This document shows, piece by piece, positions 10,017 through 18,095 of a stretch of 64,000 nt of DNA (the first letter of the stretch is position 1; each line of letters starts with the position of its first letter). The notes beneath the pieces were generated by a model, which did no database searches, was not told the DNA's origin, and worked only from the letters and a program-made list of their open reading frames with translations. The DNA comes from Neolewinella lacunae (GTDB taxonomy: Bacteria; Bacteroidota; Bacteroidia; Chitinophagales; Saprospiraceae): contig NZ_JACSIT010000067.1 in the NCBI RefSeq assembly GCF_014349155.1, forward strand, positions 124,001 through 188,000, read 5' to 3'. A program made the translations under genes and the position numbers.

Positions 10017-11492
10017 CTAGCCCGCCAATTCTCCCCGCAGCGGCAATTCAAAGCAAAAACTCGTCCCTTCCTTCAGCTTGCTATGGATGCGGATACGCTG
10101 GTCGTGCAATTCCAGAATCGATTTCACGATGGCCAGGCCCAGTCCCGCACCGGGGTTTTGCCCATCGCGGGTACGTTTCACCTTGCGGTAGCGATCGAAA
10201 ACGAAAGGCAACTCCGCTTCCGGAATTCCGGGCCCGGTATCGGCCACCTTAATCCGTACTAATGTGGCATCCGCCCGCATCTCCAGCAAGACTTCACCGC
10301 CCGCAGGGGTGAATTTCAATGCGTTGTCCATCAGGTTATTGAGTACCCGTTCCACCAGGCTCAGGTCGGCAAAAATATGGGGCAGGGCCTGGGGAACGTC
10401 CAGGCGGATGTTTACCCCTTTGGCACTCGCCAAAACGCTGAATTTGTGCGCGACATCCTGGGCCAGTTCCCCGACGTTGAAGGCCTCCTTCTGGGGAACA
10501 ATCTGCCTGGCCTCCAATTTGGAGTATTCGAAGAGCTGCCCGATCAGCCCCGAAAGTCGCTCAGCGCTGTTCAAAATTGTGTTGAGGTGCTTGCGTCTTT
10601 CCTCCGGCGGCAAGGTCTCCGTTTTCATCAGGAGTGTTTCTACGAAGCCCTGGATGATGGCCAGCGGCGTCCGCAGGTCGTGGGAGATATTGGCAATCAA
10701 CTCCCGGCGCAGGGTATCGAGGGATTTGAGCTCGTCGATACTGGCGGTGATCTGGTCCGCCATGCCGTTAAACGTCGTTGCAACGGCGGCAAATTCCCCT
10801 CCCGCGTCGGCGTCAATGCGCGCAGCGTAGTCGCCCTCCTGAAAGCGGTGTACCGCCGTCTCAATCCGCCGCAGGTTCCGCGTCAGATAGCGCATCACCA
10901 GCAGACTCACCACGAAGGCCAGTGCAAGGCTCAGGAAAAAGAAAAAGGTCCCCTGGCGAAGGATATACGACGACTGCAACGGCCCGGCAACCAGGGCCTG
11001 CTCTTCCCCACTCAGAATAATGTACACGTACCCCTCCAGCGCCCCCGTCGCGTTGCGCACCTCGGCCGCCGAAAAAATGTTGGCGCGCCCGGGGTTCCGG
11101 GGGTCGTCGCCCTTCAGGAATGGTCGTTCCTGCGGCGGGGCAGCAATAAACGCGTGAATGGGCTCCAGGTCAACCCGCTCCAGCTGCACGCGCTTGTTGG
11201 GCGCTACGTAGGTAACTATCTCCCCGTCGGGCCGCAACAAATACACCTCCACACTGGGGTTGATCACCATCATGGAGTGCATAATGTCCTGGATCATCAT
11301 GGTGTCCACCCGCCCATCCACCATGGGGCTCAACTCCGCAACCGTGTGGCTGGCAATGCTGCCGTACAGCCGCTGGTGCATCTCGGCCAGGTAGTCGTCA
11401 TTGAGGTAAGAAGAGATCGCCACGTAAGCCAGGCCGATCATCAGAAACAGGCCGAACAAGAGGGCAGAAAGCTTAAAGTAGAGTTTATTCAT
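10017..11492 (-). CDS. Sensor histidine kinase
   Basis: Membrane-bound kinase of a two-component pair with the response regulator upstream. From the chosen start (MNKLYFK, 491 residues) the order is TM1 (about 8-28), an extracytoplasmic sensor region, TM2 (about 170-195), HAMP (about 195-250), a HisKA box ELIANISHDLRTPL with phospho-acceptor His271, and HATPase motifs NLMDNALKF, DTGPGIP and GAGLGLAIVKSI. An upstream in-frame Met would add 14 residues, but that extension runs into the dispersed element and has no signal character. A 112-bp gap holding that element separates it from the regulator gene, so cotranscription may be modulated there. Confidence 0.93.
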   Translation of the reverse strand: MNKLYFKLSALLFGLFLMIGLAYVAISSYLNDDYLAEMHQRLYGSIASHTVAELSPMVDGRVDTMMIQDIMHSMMVINPSVEVYLLRPDGEIVTYVAPNKRVQLERVDLEPIHAFIAAPPQERPFLKGDDPRNPGRANIFSAAEVRNATGALEGYVYIILSGEEQALVAGPLQSSYILRQGTFFFFLSLALAFVVSLLVMRYLTRNLRRIETAVHRFQEGDYAARIDADAGGEFAAVATTFNGMADQITASIDELKSLDTLRRELIANISHDLRTPLAIIQGFVETLLMKTETLPPEERRKHLNTILNSAERLSGLIGQLFEYSKLEARQIVPQKEAFNVGELAQDVAHKFSVLASAKGVNIRLDVPQALPHIFADLSLVERVLNNLMDNALKFTPAGGEVLLEMRADATLVRIKVADTGPGIPEAELPFVFDRYRKVKRTRDGQNPGAGLGLAIVKSILELHDQRIRIHSKLKEGTSFCFELPLRGELAG

Positions 11493-11523
11493 GCCAAAAG
11501 AGGAATAGGAAGCACGGGTATTG

Positions 11524-11588
11524 CGACCCTGCATGGCTGACCGGGCGCGGGCGCAGGATGCAGGGTCGGGTGGAAGGAGCGGGGGAAG
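11524..11588 (+). repeat. Bipartite dispersed element, copy b, inside a hairpin
   Basis: The box at 11543-11561 is a variant with one extra A (GGGCGCGGGCGCAGGATGC). The second box, GGAGCGGGGGAAG, ends at 11588. An 11-bp perfect inverted repeat (CGACCCTGCAT at 11524-11534 with ATGCAGGGTCG at 11558-11568) encloses the first box. The element sits between the response regulator and its kinase. Confidence 0.75.
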
Positions 11589-11604
11589 GTCCGGCTCCGG
11601 CGTA

Positions 11605-12309
11605 TCACAGGTCTTCGTTGAAGCGGTAGCCCACGCCCCAGTTCGTCAGGATGTAAATGGGCTGTTGCGCGTCGGGCTCAATCTTGGTCCGCAGGCGATT
11701 GATGTGGGAATTGACGGTGTGTTCGTAGCCCTCAAAGTCGTAGCCCCAGATCAGGCTGAGGATTTTTCCCCGGTCGAAAGACTTTCCCGGGTTGGACGCC
11801 AGCAGCGTAAGCAACTCAAACTCCTTGGGAGAAAGATCAATGCGCACCCCGCCCCGTGCCACCTTACGCTTATCCAGGTCGATGGTGAGCTCACCGTAGC
11901 GGTAGGTGACCGCTTTTGGTGCGCTCGTCGGGACGTTTTGCCGTTCCGCCCGCCGCAACAAAGCTTTGACGCGAGCGATGAATTCCCGAATGGAAAAGGG
12001 CTTGGTGATGTAATCATCCGCCCCCATCTCCAGGCCGAGGACTTTGTCGAACTCTTCGGACCGGGCGGTGAGCATCAAAATGGGCGTATCGATGTCTTTA
12101 CCGCGGATGCGCCGGCAAATTTCCGTCCCCTCCATCCCGGGCAAGGTCACGTCCAAGACCATGAGATCGTAGGCCTCGGCCAGGGCCATTTCCAGTCCGG
12201 TGCGCCCGTCGTGGGCCACGCTGATGGCGCAGCCGAGATCGGCCATGTGGATGCGGAGCAGTTCGACGATGTCGGGGTCGTCTTCAACAATTAAAGCGTT
12301 GCGTTGCAT
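11605..12309 (-). CDS. OmpR/PhoB-family response regulator
   Basis: Phosphorylation-dependent transcription factor, partner of the kinase downstream. Receiver domain at residues 1-120 with acidic pocket EDD (10-12), phospho-acceptor Asp53 in VLDVTLPG, and KPFS. Winged-helix DNA-binding domain at about 135-232 with LSPKEFELLTLLASNPGK, the recognition segment HTVNSHINRLRTKIE and the terminal YRF wing. Length (234) is typical. Upstream are two TATCACG half-sites spaced exactly 11 bp apart (12353-12370), the geometry used by this family, which suggests autoregulation. Confidence 0.95.
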   Translation of the reverse strand: MQRNALIVEDDPDIVELLRIHMADLGCAISVAHDGRTGLEMALAEAYDLMVLDVTLPGMEGTEICRRIRGKDIDTPILMLTARSEEFDKVLGLEMGADDYITKPFSIREFIARVKALLRRAERQNVPTSAPKAVTYRYGELTIDLDKRKVARGGVRIDLSPKEFELLTLLASNPGKSFDRGKILSLIWGYDFEGYEHTVNSHINRLRTKIEPDAQQPIYILTNWGVGYRFNEDL

Positions 12310-12338
12310 ACTTGCGGCTTTTAAAAGTCAAACCACAA

Positions 12339-12388
12339 GATAATCCGACAGTTATCACGGAAGTATCACGCTTTCTTTGCGGATTATC
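12339..12388. promoter_or_regulatory. Candidate operator upstream of the response regulator
   Basis: Direct repeat TATCACG at 12353-12359 and 12364-12370 (11-bp period). It lies within a 9-bp perfect inverted repeat, GATAATCCG (12339-12347) and CGGATTATC (12380-12388). The site is 30-80 bp upstream of the regulator start. The autoregulatory role is inferred. Confidence 0.5.
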
Positions 12389-12426
12389 CCGGTGCCTGCA
12401 AAGTGTTGCGGTGCCGACAGTTGGGC

Positions 12427-12469
12427 GAGCCCTGCTCTTTCACTTTCCCTGGCACCTGCGGCCGCGCCC
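12427..12469 (-). repeat. Bipartite dispersed element, copy c
   Basis: Box at 12452-12469 (minus orientation, N = C) with second box AGAGCAGGGCTC near 12439-12428. It lies 20 bp beyond the stop codon of the SET-domain gene. Confidence 0.8.
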
Positions 12470-12488
12470 CGCTACGCTCCCGCATGGC

Positions 12489-13091
12489 CTAGCGTGCTGC
12501 GGCGGACTGCTGCAAACGCAGCGCGTAAACGGAGCGGTACAGCTCCGGCTGCGCGAAAAACTGGTCGAGCGACTCCCGCGTTTCGGCGTCGAGGAAGGGC
12601 ATCAGGGGCTGGTCCACCTGGAATAATTTAGGGATAGAGGCCTTGATCTTTTCGTCCCAGTCGCGGTAGTAGGTATCGAAGTCTGCCGGACGAATCACCT
12701 TCCGGCAGGTGGGTTCGCCGCAAACGAGGGTCATCTCCCGGTCGAGGTTAAAAATGCCGTATTCGTCGGTGATCTGCTCGCCCGCCTGGATGTCGCGGAT
12801 GGCAATTTCAAAGCCGTAGCCCGTGCTGATGGTATTGCAATTGCAGCAGTGGTTTACGTATTTGGCAAAATCCCAACTGACGATGCGGTTGCCCTTTTCA
12901 TCGATGTAGGAATACTTTTCGATGACCTCCTGCATGTCGCTGCCGTGCATGAGGTAATCGGTGGGAGAAATGACCAGCTCGAGGCTGTCTTTTACGTAAA
13001 CGATGGTTCCTTCGGGGATGTAGGCGGTTGCGAAAACGCCGTAGCCAATAGGCTCACCAATGTTGCGCAGTTCGGTATCTGGATGAATCAT
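12489..13091 (-). CDS. SET domain protein (putative lysine methyltransferase)
   Basis: A 200-residue protein with a bacterial SET fold. It shows GEPIGYGVFATAYIPEGTIVY at the N-terminus, the catalytic/SAM motif YVNHCCNCNT (NHxCxxN) near residue 85, and GEQITDEYG. CGEPTC followed later by further cysteines resembles a post-SET zinc cluster but is incomplete. SET enzymes transfer methyl groups from SAM to protein lysines. The substrate here is unknown and the neighbours give no hint. Confidence 0.85.
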   Translation of the reverse strand: MIHPDTELRNIGEPIGYGVFATAYIPEGTIVYVKDSLELVISPTDYLMHGSDMQEVIEKYSYIDEKGNRIVSWDFAKYVNHCCNCNTISTGYGFEIAIRDIQAGEQITDEYGIFNLDREMTLVCGEPTCRKVIRPADFDTYYRDWDEKIKASIPKLFQVDQPLMPFLDAETRESLDQFFAQPELYRSVYALRLQQSAAAR

Positions 13092-13224
13092 TCAGGTTGG
13101 CGATAAATTAAAAGCCAAGGTACTGTATTCCAACAATTTGGGTAGCTTAAACAAAGGAAGCTCACTCAAGCCTGCTGAAAGACAAGAGAGGAAGGGGGGA
13201 AACGGGAAAAGGGAAGCAGGGGGG

Positions 13225-14088
13225 CTAGAATTTGTAGCAACCCGACTTATTGCTGCCGCCTTCGCCCAGGGTGATCCCAAAGGTGAGGCCGCCGACGAAG
13301 TAGTAATCGTTGTTTTCGCCACCGCGGCGGTACTCCAGATCGGTAACTTCCGCAGGGTTGGTTACGGCGGGGTTAGAGAAGCGCGCGGCACGGCTGCCAT
13401 CGGGGCTGCCCGTCAGGACATCAAGGTAATTGACTTGCGTGAACCCGATATCGTCCAGGTAATCCGTGCCCGTGATGCGGCCACCGAGTTCGAGGCCCAC
13501 GACGAAGCGTTCGGCGAAGCGGAAACGCACGCCTCCGCCCAGGATGAAGACGGCGCGGGTCAGTTCGTAGGGCGCTGCGGCGTAGCGGGTGGGGTCAAGG
13601 CCCTGCCCTTCGGTGCGCAGGGGCTGCAGTTCGCTGTACTCGCCGTCGAGCAGGCCCTCGGGGTTGAAACTCAGCACGCCGATGCCGCCGTAAACGTAGG
13701 GGGCAACGAAATTGCTGCCGGGGTCGCCGAGGTAAAAGAGGTCGTATTCGGCAACGACGTTGAATTCCGTGAGTTTGGAGCGGAAGTTGCGGTTGACGAT
13801 GGGGTTGTTGCCCATGCCGTCGGGGGCGGGCGCGTCGCGGTCTCCACTCAACTGGCCGAAATTGCCGTTAATGCGGATGCCGAAGCGGTTGGTGGGGCGG
13901 TAGCGCAGGTAAGCACCGGCGGCAAAGTTGAGGTCCTCGAAGAAGAAGCCAAACTGGCTGGGGCTTAAATCTCCGGTGTAGGCGGCACCACCGGCCTTAA
14001 CACCCAGTTCCAGGCTCTGGGCCGAAACGAAGGAAATGCTCCCGAGGCCAAGTAGCAAGCAAAGGAGGGTACGTAAACGGATCCGCAT
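13225..14088 (-). CDS. DUF6089-like outer-membrane beta-barrel protein
   Basis: A 287-residue protein with signal peptide MRIRLRTLLCLLLGLGSISF...SAQ. A repetitive amphipathic strand pattern follows, including LELGVKAGGAAYTGDLSP, YVYGGIGVLSFNPEG, and a closing barrel strand near YYFVGGLTFGITLGEGG ending in CYKF. The N-terminal 'GxxxYxGDL' segment and terminal aromatic are typical of Bacteroidota barrels annotated DUF6089. Function is unknown. It is transcribed divergently from the ABC transporter, about 120 bp away. Confidence 0.8.
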   Translation of the reverse strand: MRIRLRTLLCLLLGLGSISFVSAQSLELGVKAGGAAYTGDLSPSQFGFFFEDLNFAAGAYLRYRPTNRFGIRINGNFGQLSGDRDAPAPDGMGNNPIVNRNFRSKLTEFNVVAEYDLFYLGDPGSNFVAPYVYGGIGVLSFNPEGLLDGEYSELQPLRTEGQGLDPTRYAAAPYELTRAVFILGGGVRFRFAERFVVGLELGGRITGTDYLDDIGFTQVNYLDVLTGSPDGSRAARFSNPAVTNPAEVTDLEYRRGGENNDYYFVGGLTFGITLGEGGSNKSGCYKF

Positions 14089-14211
14089 AAGTAGGTATGG
14101 TTGGTTTTTGGGAAATATTCCGGCGTGTATCTCATAGAAAGTTCAAAGTTAGGGGAAAAATTGTGCGGGGCAAGACATTTTCTTCCCGGATGCGTTTCCT
14201 TTGCACTGCTT

Positions 14212-16017
14212 ATGACGCAATCCAAAGAAAATACTGCCCCCACGGCCCCGACCCGCTCTCAAAAAGAGAAGCTCAGTCGGTCGGTCCACATCTTCAGTTA
14301 CGTCTGGCGATACCGTTGGAAGTTTCTCCTCAGTTTCCTCACCCTGGTGCTCAGCAGCCTGGTCTTTCTGGTCATCATGCAGCTGCCGGGGGAGGCGATC
14401 AATATCCTCAACGGCGAGAACAAGTACGGACTGACGACGGAGGAAGTCTTTGGCATCCTCGCCATCCTGCTGGTGTTCCAGGCTCCGCTGAGTTTTTTGC
14501 GGGTCCGGCTCCAGGCGGAAGTCAGCGAAAGAGCCATGGCGTCCCTGCGTAAAGACCTGTACACGAAGATCTTACGGCTCAACATCCCCTTCTTCGAAAG
14601 CAACCGGGTGGGCGAGCTCACCAGCCGCATCACCAACGACATCAGCCAGATCCAGGGCGTTTTTTCGCTCACCCTGGCGGAGTTTTTGCGGCAGATCATC
14701 ATCCTCCTCGGCGGCATCACCTACATCCTGGTAACGATGCTCAAGCTGGCCCTGGTGAGCCTTTCCATCTTCCCGGTGGTCGTCATTTCGGCGATGGTCT
14801 TCGGCAGCTACGTCCGTAAAATGACCAAGGCCCGGCAGGAGCAACTCGCCGCCTCCAACGTCATCGTCGAAGAAAGCCTCCAAAGCATCAGCACCGTAAA
14901 GGCCTACACCAACGAGGCCTTCGAAATTGCCCGCTACGGCAAGAGCATCGACGAAACGGTGCGCATCTCCCTGAAAACGGCCAGCGCCCGGGGCATTTTC
15001 GCCGCCTTTATCGTCACGGTCATGTTCGGTGCCCTTTTCTACATCATCTACCGGGCCGTGTTGTTGGTGCAAACGGGCGATTTGCCCGTCGGCGACCTCT
15101 TCAGCTTCGTCATCTTCACCGCCCTCATCGGCGGATCCATCGCCAGCCTGGGGAATTTCTACACCGAGATCGTCTCCGCCCTCGGTGCTTCCGACCGCGT
15201 GATCGACATCCTGCAAAGCAAAGAGACGGAGCCCACGGCCAAGCAACAGCCCGCCGCGGCCCCGGCCCTGGAAGGCCTCATCCGCTACGAAAACGTGCAC
15301 TTCCACTACCCTACGCGCCCCGATGTGAAGGTGCTCAAAGGAATTGACCTGACGATCCAACCCGGCGAAAAAGTAGCCATCGTGGGCGCCAGCGGCAGCG
15401 GAAAATCGACGATCATGAAGCTCCTGCTCCGCTTCTACCCCATTGCCGAGGGCCGCATTACGGTGGACGGCCAGGACATCGAAGATTACCCACTGGAGGG
15501 TTTTCGCAAAAACCTCGCCCTTGTCCCCCAGGAAGTACTGCTCTTCGGGGGTAGTATCCGGGAGAACATTGCCTACGGAGACCTGACGGCTACCGACGAA
15601 GCCATCCGCGAAGCCGCCCGGCAGGCCAATGCCCTCGATTTCATCGAGGGTTTCCCCGAAGGCCTCGATACGGTGGTGGGCGACCGCGGCATCCAGCTCA
15701 GTGGCGGACAGCGGCAGCGCGTGGCCATCGCCCGGGCCATCCTCAAAAATCCGTCCATTCTCCTGCTCGACGAAGCCACCAGCAGCCTCGACGCCGAAAG
15801 CGAGCGCGTGGTACAGGAGGCCCTGAACCGCCTGATGGTGGGCCGCACCAGCATCATCATCGCCCACCGCCTGGCCACGATCCGGGAGGTCGACCGCATC
15901 TACGTCCTCGAAAACGGCACCATCGTCGAAACCGGCACCCACGCCGAGTTGAGCGAGCGGCCCGATGGGGCGTATTCTGCACTGGCGCGGCTCCAATTTC
16001 AGGCCATTCCCGACTGA
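14212..16017 (+). CDS. ABC exporter, fused permease and ATPase (MsbA/HlyB-like half transporter)
   Basis: A 601-residue half-transporter that dimerises in the inner membrane to export lipids, peptides or drugs. Six TM helices lie in the first ~330 residues. The ATPase follows with Walker A GASGSGKST (about 391), Q-loop LVPQE, signature LSGGQRQR (about 496), Walker B ILLLDEATSSLD and H-loop IIIAHRLAT. The start MTQSKENTAP is preferred over an upstream Met, because a promoter-like TTCCTTTG lies just before it at 14196-14203. The stop overlaps the murB start (TGATG), so the two are translationally coupled. Substrate is not predictable. Confidence 0.93.
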   Translation: MTQSKENTAPTAPTRSQKEKLSRSVHIFSYVWRYRWKFLLSFLTLVLSSLVFLVIMQLPGEAINILNGENKYGLTTEEVFGILAILLVFQAPLSFLRVRLQAEVSERAMASLRKDLYTKILRLNIPFFESNRVGELTSRITNDISQIQGVFSLTLAEFLRQIIILLGGITYILVTMLKLALVSLSIFPVVVISAMVFGSYVRKMTKARQEQLAASNVIVEESLQSISTVKAYTNEAFEIARYGKSIDETVRISLKTASARGIFAAFIVTVMFGALFYIIYRAVLLVQTGDLPVGDLFSFVIFTALIGGSIASLGNFYTEIVSALGASDRVIDILQSKETEPTAKQQPAAAPALEGLIRYENVHFHYPTRPDVKVLKGIDLTIQPGEKVAIVGASGSGKSTIMKLLLRFYPIAEGRITVDGQDIEDYPLEGFRKNLALVPQEVLLFGGSIRENIAYGDLTATDEAIREAARQANALDFIEGFPEGLDTVVGDRGIQLSGGQRQRVAIARAILKNPSILLLDEATSSLDAESERVVQEALNRLMVGRTSIIIAHRLATIREVDRIYVLENGTIVETGTHAELSERPDGAYSALARLQFQAIPD

Positions 16018-17072
16018 TGCGCAGCAACGTTTCCCTCACTTCCTTCAACACCTTTGGCCTGCCCGCCGTGGCGGAGCGCTACCTGCCGCTGACGGATCCG
16101 CAGCAGCTTCAGGACCCCATTTTTCAGCGTCCGCCGGCCCTGGTGCTGGGCGGGGGCAGCAACCTGCTCTTGCTGGAGCATTTATCTGGCCTGACGGTGC
16201 ACGTCCAGCTGGGAGGCGTGCAGGTGCTGGGCGCGGCCGCAGGTGCAGGGGCCGGGACGAGGAGCGAGGACAGTCCGCACTACTACCAGCCCGAAGTCAT
16301 TTTGCACGTCGGGGCGGGCGTGGATTGGAACCAACTGGTGCGCTACACCCTCGACCAGGGCTGGTACGGCCTCGAAAACCTGATTTTGATTCCGGGGACG
16401 GTCGGCGCAGCCCCCGTGCAGAACATCGGTGCCTACGGCGCGGAAGTGGCCGAGCGCATCGTGGCCGTCCACGTCTGGGAATACGGCGTGGGCCCGCGGG
16501 TGCTCCGCCCGGAAGAATGTCATTTCGGCTACCGGGACAGCCGTTTCAAGCAGGAGCCCGACCGCTTCCTGATCACGGCCGTAGACCTGCGCCTCAACGG
16601 GGAGCACCGCCTGAAGACCGGCTACGGAGACATCCAGCGTGAACTGGAACGCCTCGGCAAAACGGACCCTCGCCCGGCCGACGTAGCCCTGGCCGTCACC
16701 AACATCCGCCGCAGCAAACTGCCCGACTGGTTTTTCCTCGGCAACAGCGGGAGTTTTTTCAAGAACCCGGTGGTTCCCCTGTCCGTCGCCACCAGCCTCC
16801 AGCAGCGCTACCCGGAATTGCCCGTTTACCCCGTTGATGGGCAGTCCGCCAAGCTCGCCGCCGGTTGGCTCATCGACCAGGCCGACCTGAAGGGTGTGCG
16901 CCACGGGGCGGTGGGCAGCTACGCGCGGCAGGCGCTTGTCTTGGTCAACCACGGCGGGGCTACCGGACGGGAGGTGCTGGCTTTCAGTGCTTTTGTCCGG
17001 CAAACCGTGTTTGAGAAATTCGGGGTGGAGCTGGAGCGGGAGGTGCAGTTGGTGGGGAGTAGTCCTGGCTAA
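16017..17072 (+). CDS. murB: UDP-N-acetylenolpyruvoylglucosamine reductase
   Basis: FAD/NADPH enzyme making UDP-N-acetylmuramate for peptidoglycan. Motifs are NTFGLPA, LGGGSNLLL, HVGAGVDWNQLV, GLENLILIPGTVGAAPVQNIGAYG, the active-site GNSGSFFKNP, and C-terminal AAGWLIDQADLKG...GAVGSYARQALVLVN. The length of 351 is normal for the longer E. coli-like type. Oddly, the loop between the first and second FAD motifs contains a complete dispersed element (16229-16273), translated in frame as LGAAAGAGAGTRSEDS. The start codon overlaps the ABC transporter stop. Confidence 0.95.
   Translation: MRSNVSLTSFNTFGLPAVAERYLPLTDPQQLQDPIFQRPPALVLGGGSNLLLLEHLSGLTVHVQLGGVQVLGAAAGAGAGTRSEDSPHYYQPEVILHVGAGVDWNQLVRYTLDQGWYGLENLILIPGTVGAAPVQNIGAYGAEVAERIVAVHVWEYGVGPRVLRPEECHFGYRDSRFKQEPDRFLITAVDLRLNGEHRLKTGYGDIQRELERLGKTDPRPADVALAVTNIRRSKLPDWFFLGNSGSFFKNPVVPLSVATSLQQRYPELPVYPVDGQSAKLAAGWLIDQADLKGVRHGAVGSYARQALVLVNHGGATGREVLAFSAFVRQTVFEKFGVELEREVQLVGSSPG
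16229..16273 (+). repeat. Bipartite dispersed element, copy d, inside murB
   Basis: Box GGGCGCGGCCGCAGGTGC at 16229-16246 and second box GGAGCGAGGACAG ending at 16273. Both lie in the murB coding sequence and keep its frame. Confidence 0.8.
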
Positions 17073-17112
17073 GCGCGTGTATAAAGGTGGCGGTGAAATC
17101 TAATATGGTTGA

Positions 17113-17167
17113 ATCGACCCGGAGGGTCTCAACCTAGGGGGGAGATCGACCCAGAGGGTCTCAACCT
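17113..17167. repeat. Two direct copies of a 23-bp repeat
   Basis: The unit starting ATCGACCC and ending GGGTCTCAACCT occurs at 17113-17135 and 17145-17167 with one mismatch. It lies in the short gap between the convergent murB and LysE-like genes. Confidence 0.7.
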
Positions 17168-17168
17168 A

Positions 17169-17795
17169 CTAGCCCGCCAGGCGCAACCATTGCACCATGG
17201 CCAGAATCAGGAAAAAGCCGCCGATGACGAAGTTGATGTTGCGGGTAAACATGGCGGCGTGGCGGCTGAACCACCCCGCCAGGTGGGCGTAGAGGGAAAA
17301 AACGCCGATGGCCCCCACGCCAACGCCGATGGTGTAGGCAAACTTGGGCAGGAAACCCGTGCGGAGGAAGCCGGCCGATACCAACCAACCACCAAGGGCG
17401 AAAAAGACCGGAATATTGAGCAGATTCATGGCCGCCATGCCCGCGCCGCGCCAGAAGGGGCCGCCTTTGTAGGGAGCCGCTACCTCCGCCCGCCGCTCCG
17501 CCAGCGCCTGGATGCCCTTGATGATGAAGGCCCCCGCCAGAATCAAGAACAGCGGCAAGGCCCAGTTTTTCATCGCCTCCAGGATCTCGGCGTGCTTGGA
17601 TAGGAAATTGGCAAAAAAGATGGTCGTCCCCGCCTGGATGGCCAAAACCACGGCCAAACCGGCCGAAAAGAGGTAACCCGCCCGCTTCCCTACGCGGAGG
17701 GAAGTGGCGACCGATTGCATGTTGAGCATCCCCGGGAACCACGTGGCAGAAAATGCAACGGCGATGCCCAGAAGAAATCCGGTAACTATATCCAC
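17169..17795 (-). CDS. LysE/RhtB-type membrane exporter
   Basis: A 208-residue integral membrane protein with about six hydrophobic segments. The N-terminal PGMLNMQSVATSLRVGKRAGYLF resembles the LysE/RhtB signature (PGP....V....L..G.R.G). The family exports amino acids or other small molecules. The start appears to be GTG at 17795. A perfect -7 promoter box TACCTTTG (17807-17800) ends only 4 bp before it, implying a leaderless or nearly leaderless mRNA. The next Met would delete the first membrane helix. Confidence 0.75.
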   Translation of the reverse strand: MDIVTGFLLGIAVAFSATWFPGMLNMQSVATSLRVGKRAGYLFSAGLAVVLAIQAGTTIFFANFLSKHAEILEAMKNWALPLFLILAGAFIIKGIQALAERRAEVAAPYKGGPFWRGAGMAAMNLLNIPVFFALGGWLVSAGFLRTGFLPKFAYTIGVGVGAIGVFSLYAHLAGWFSRHAAMFTRNINFVIGGFFLILAMVQWLRLAG

Positions 17796-17799
17796 GCCG

Positions 17800-17807
17800 C
17801 AAAGGTA
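17800..17807 (-). promoter_or_regulatory. -7 promoter box for the LysE-type gene
   Basis: TACCTTTG on the minus strand matches the Bacteroidota consensus TAnnTTTG. It lies 4 bp upstream of the GTG start. Confidence 0.6.
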
Positions 17808-18010
17808 AATTGCCCCGCCAAACTGACGGCCACTTTCCGATCAGTAGCAGAGGGGATTCGATGATCGCCGGGTTGGGGGCGGCCCGGGTGGGTGGAGAGA
17901 GCCGGGGGGCGGAAGTCCGCTTTGCTCTGCTGCTTTGGCTGGCGGATGGTCCGTTGCCCTAAAAAATCCTTCGGCTGGCAGTTGTTTTCCCAGCTAAAAT
18001 CCCCACCTTC

Positions 18011-18028
18011 GCACCTGCGTCCGCGCCC
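18011..18028 (-). repeat. Bipartite dispersed element, copy e (first box only)
   Basis: 18-bp box in minus orientation with N = A. No clear second box follows. It is the only feature seen in the 300-bp gap between the LysE-type gene and phosphoglucomutase. Confidence 0.75.
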
Positions 18029-18095
18029 GGTTACCCTAAATTTGGGTACGGAATTTTGGGCAGCTTAAAGGATCACCATAAAAAGAAGCCACGCG

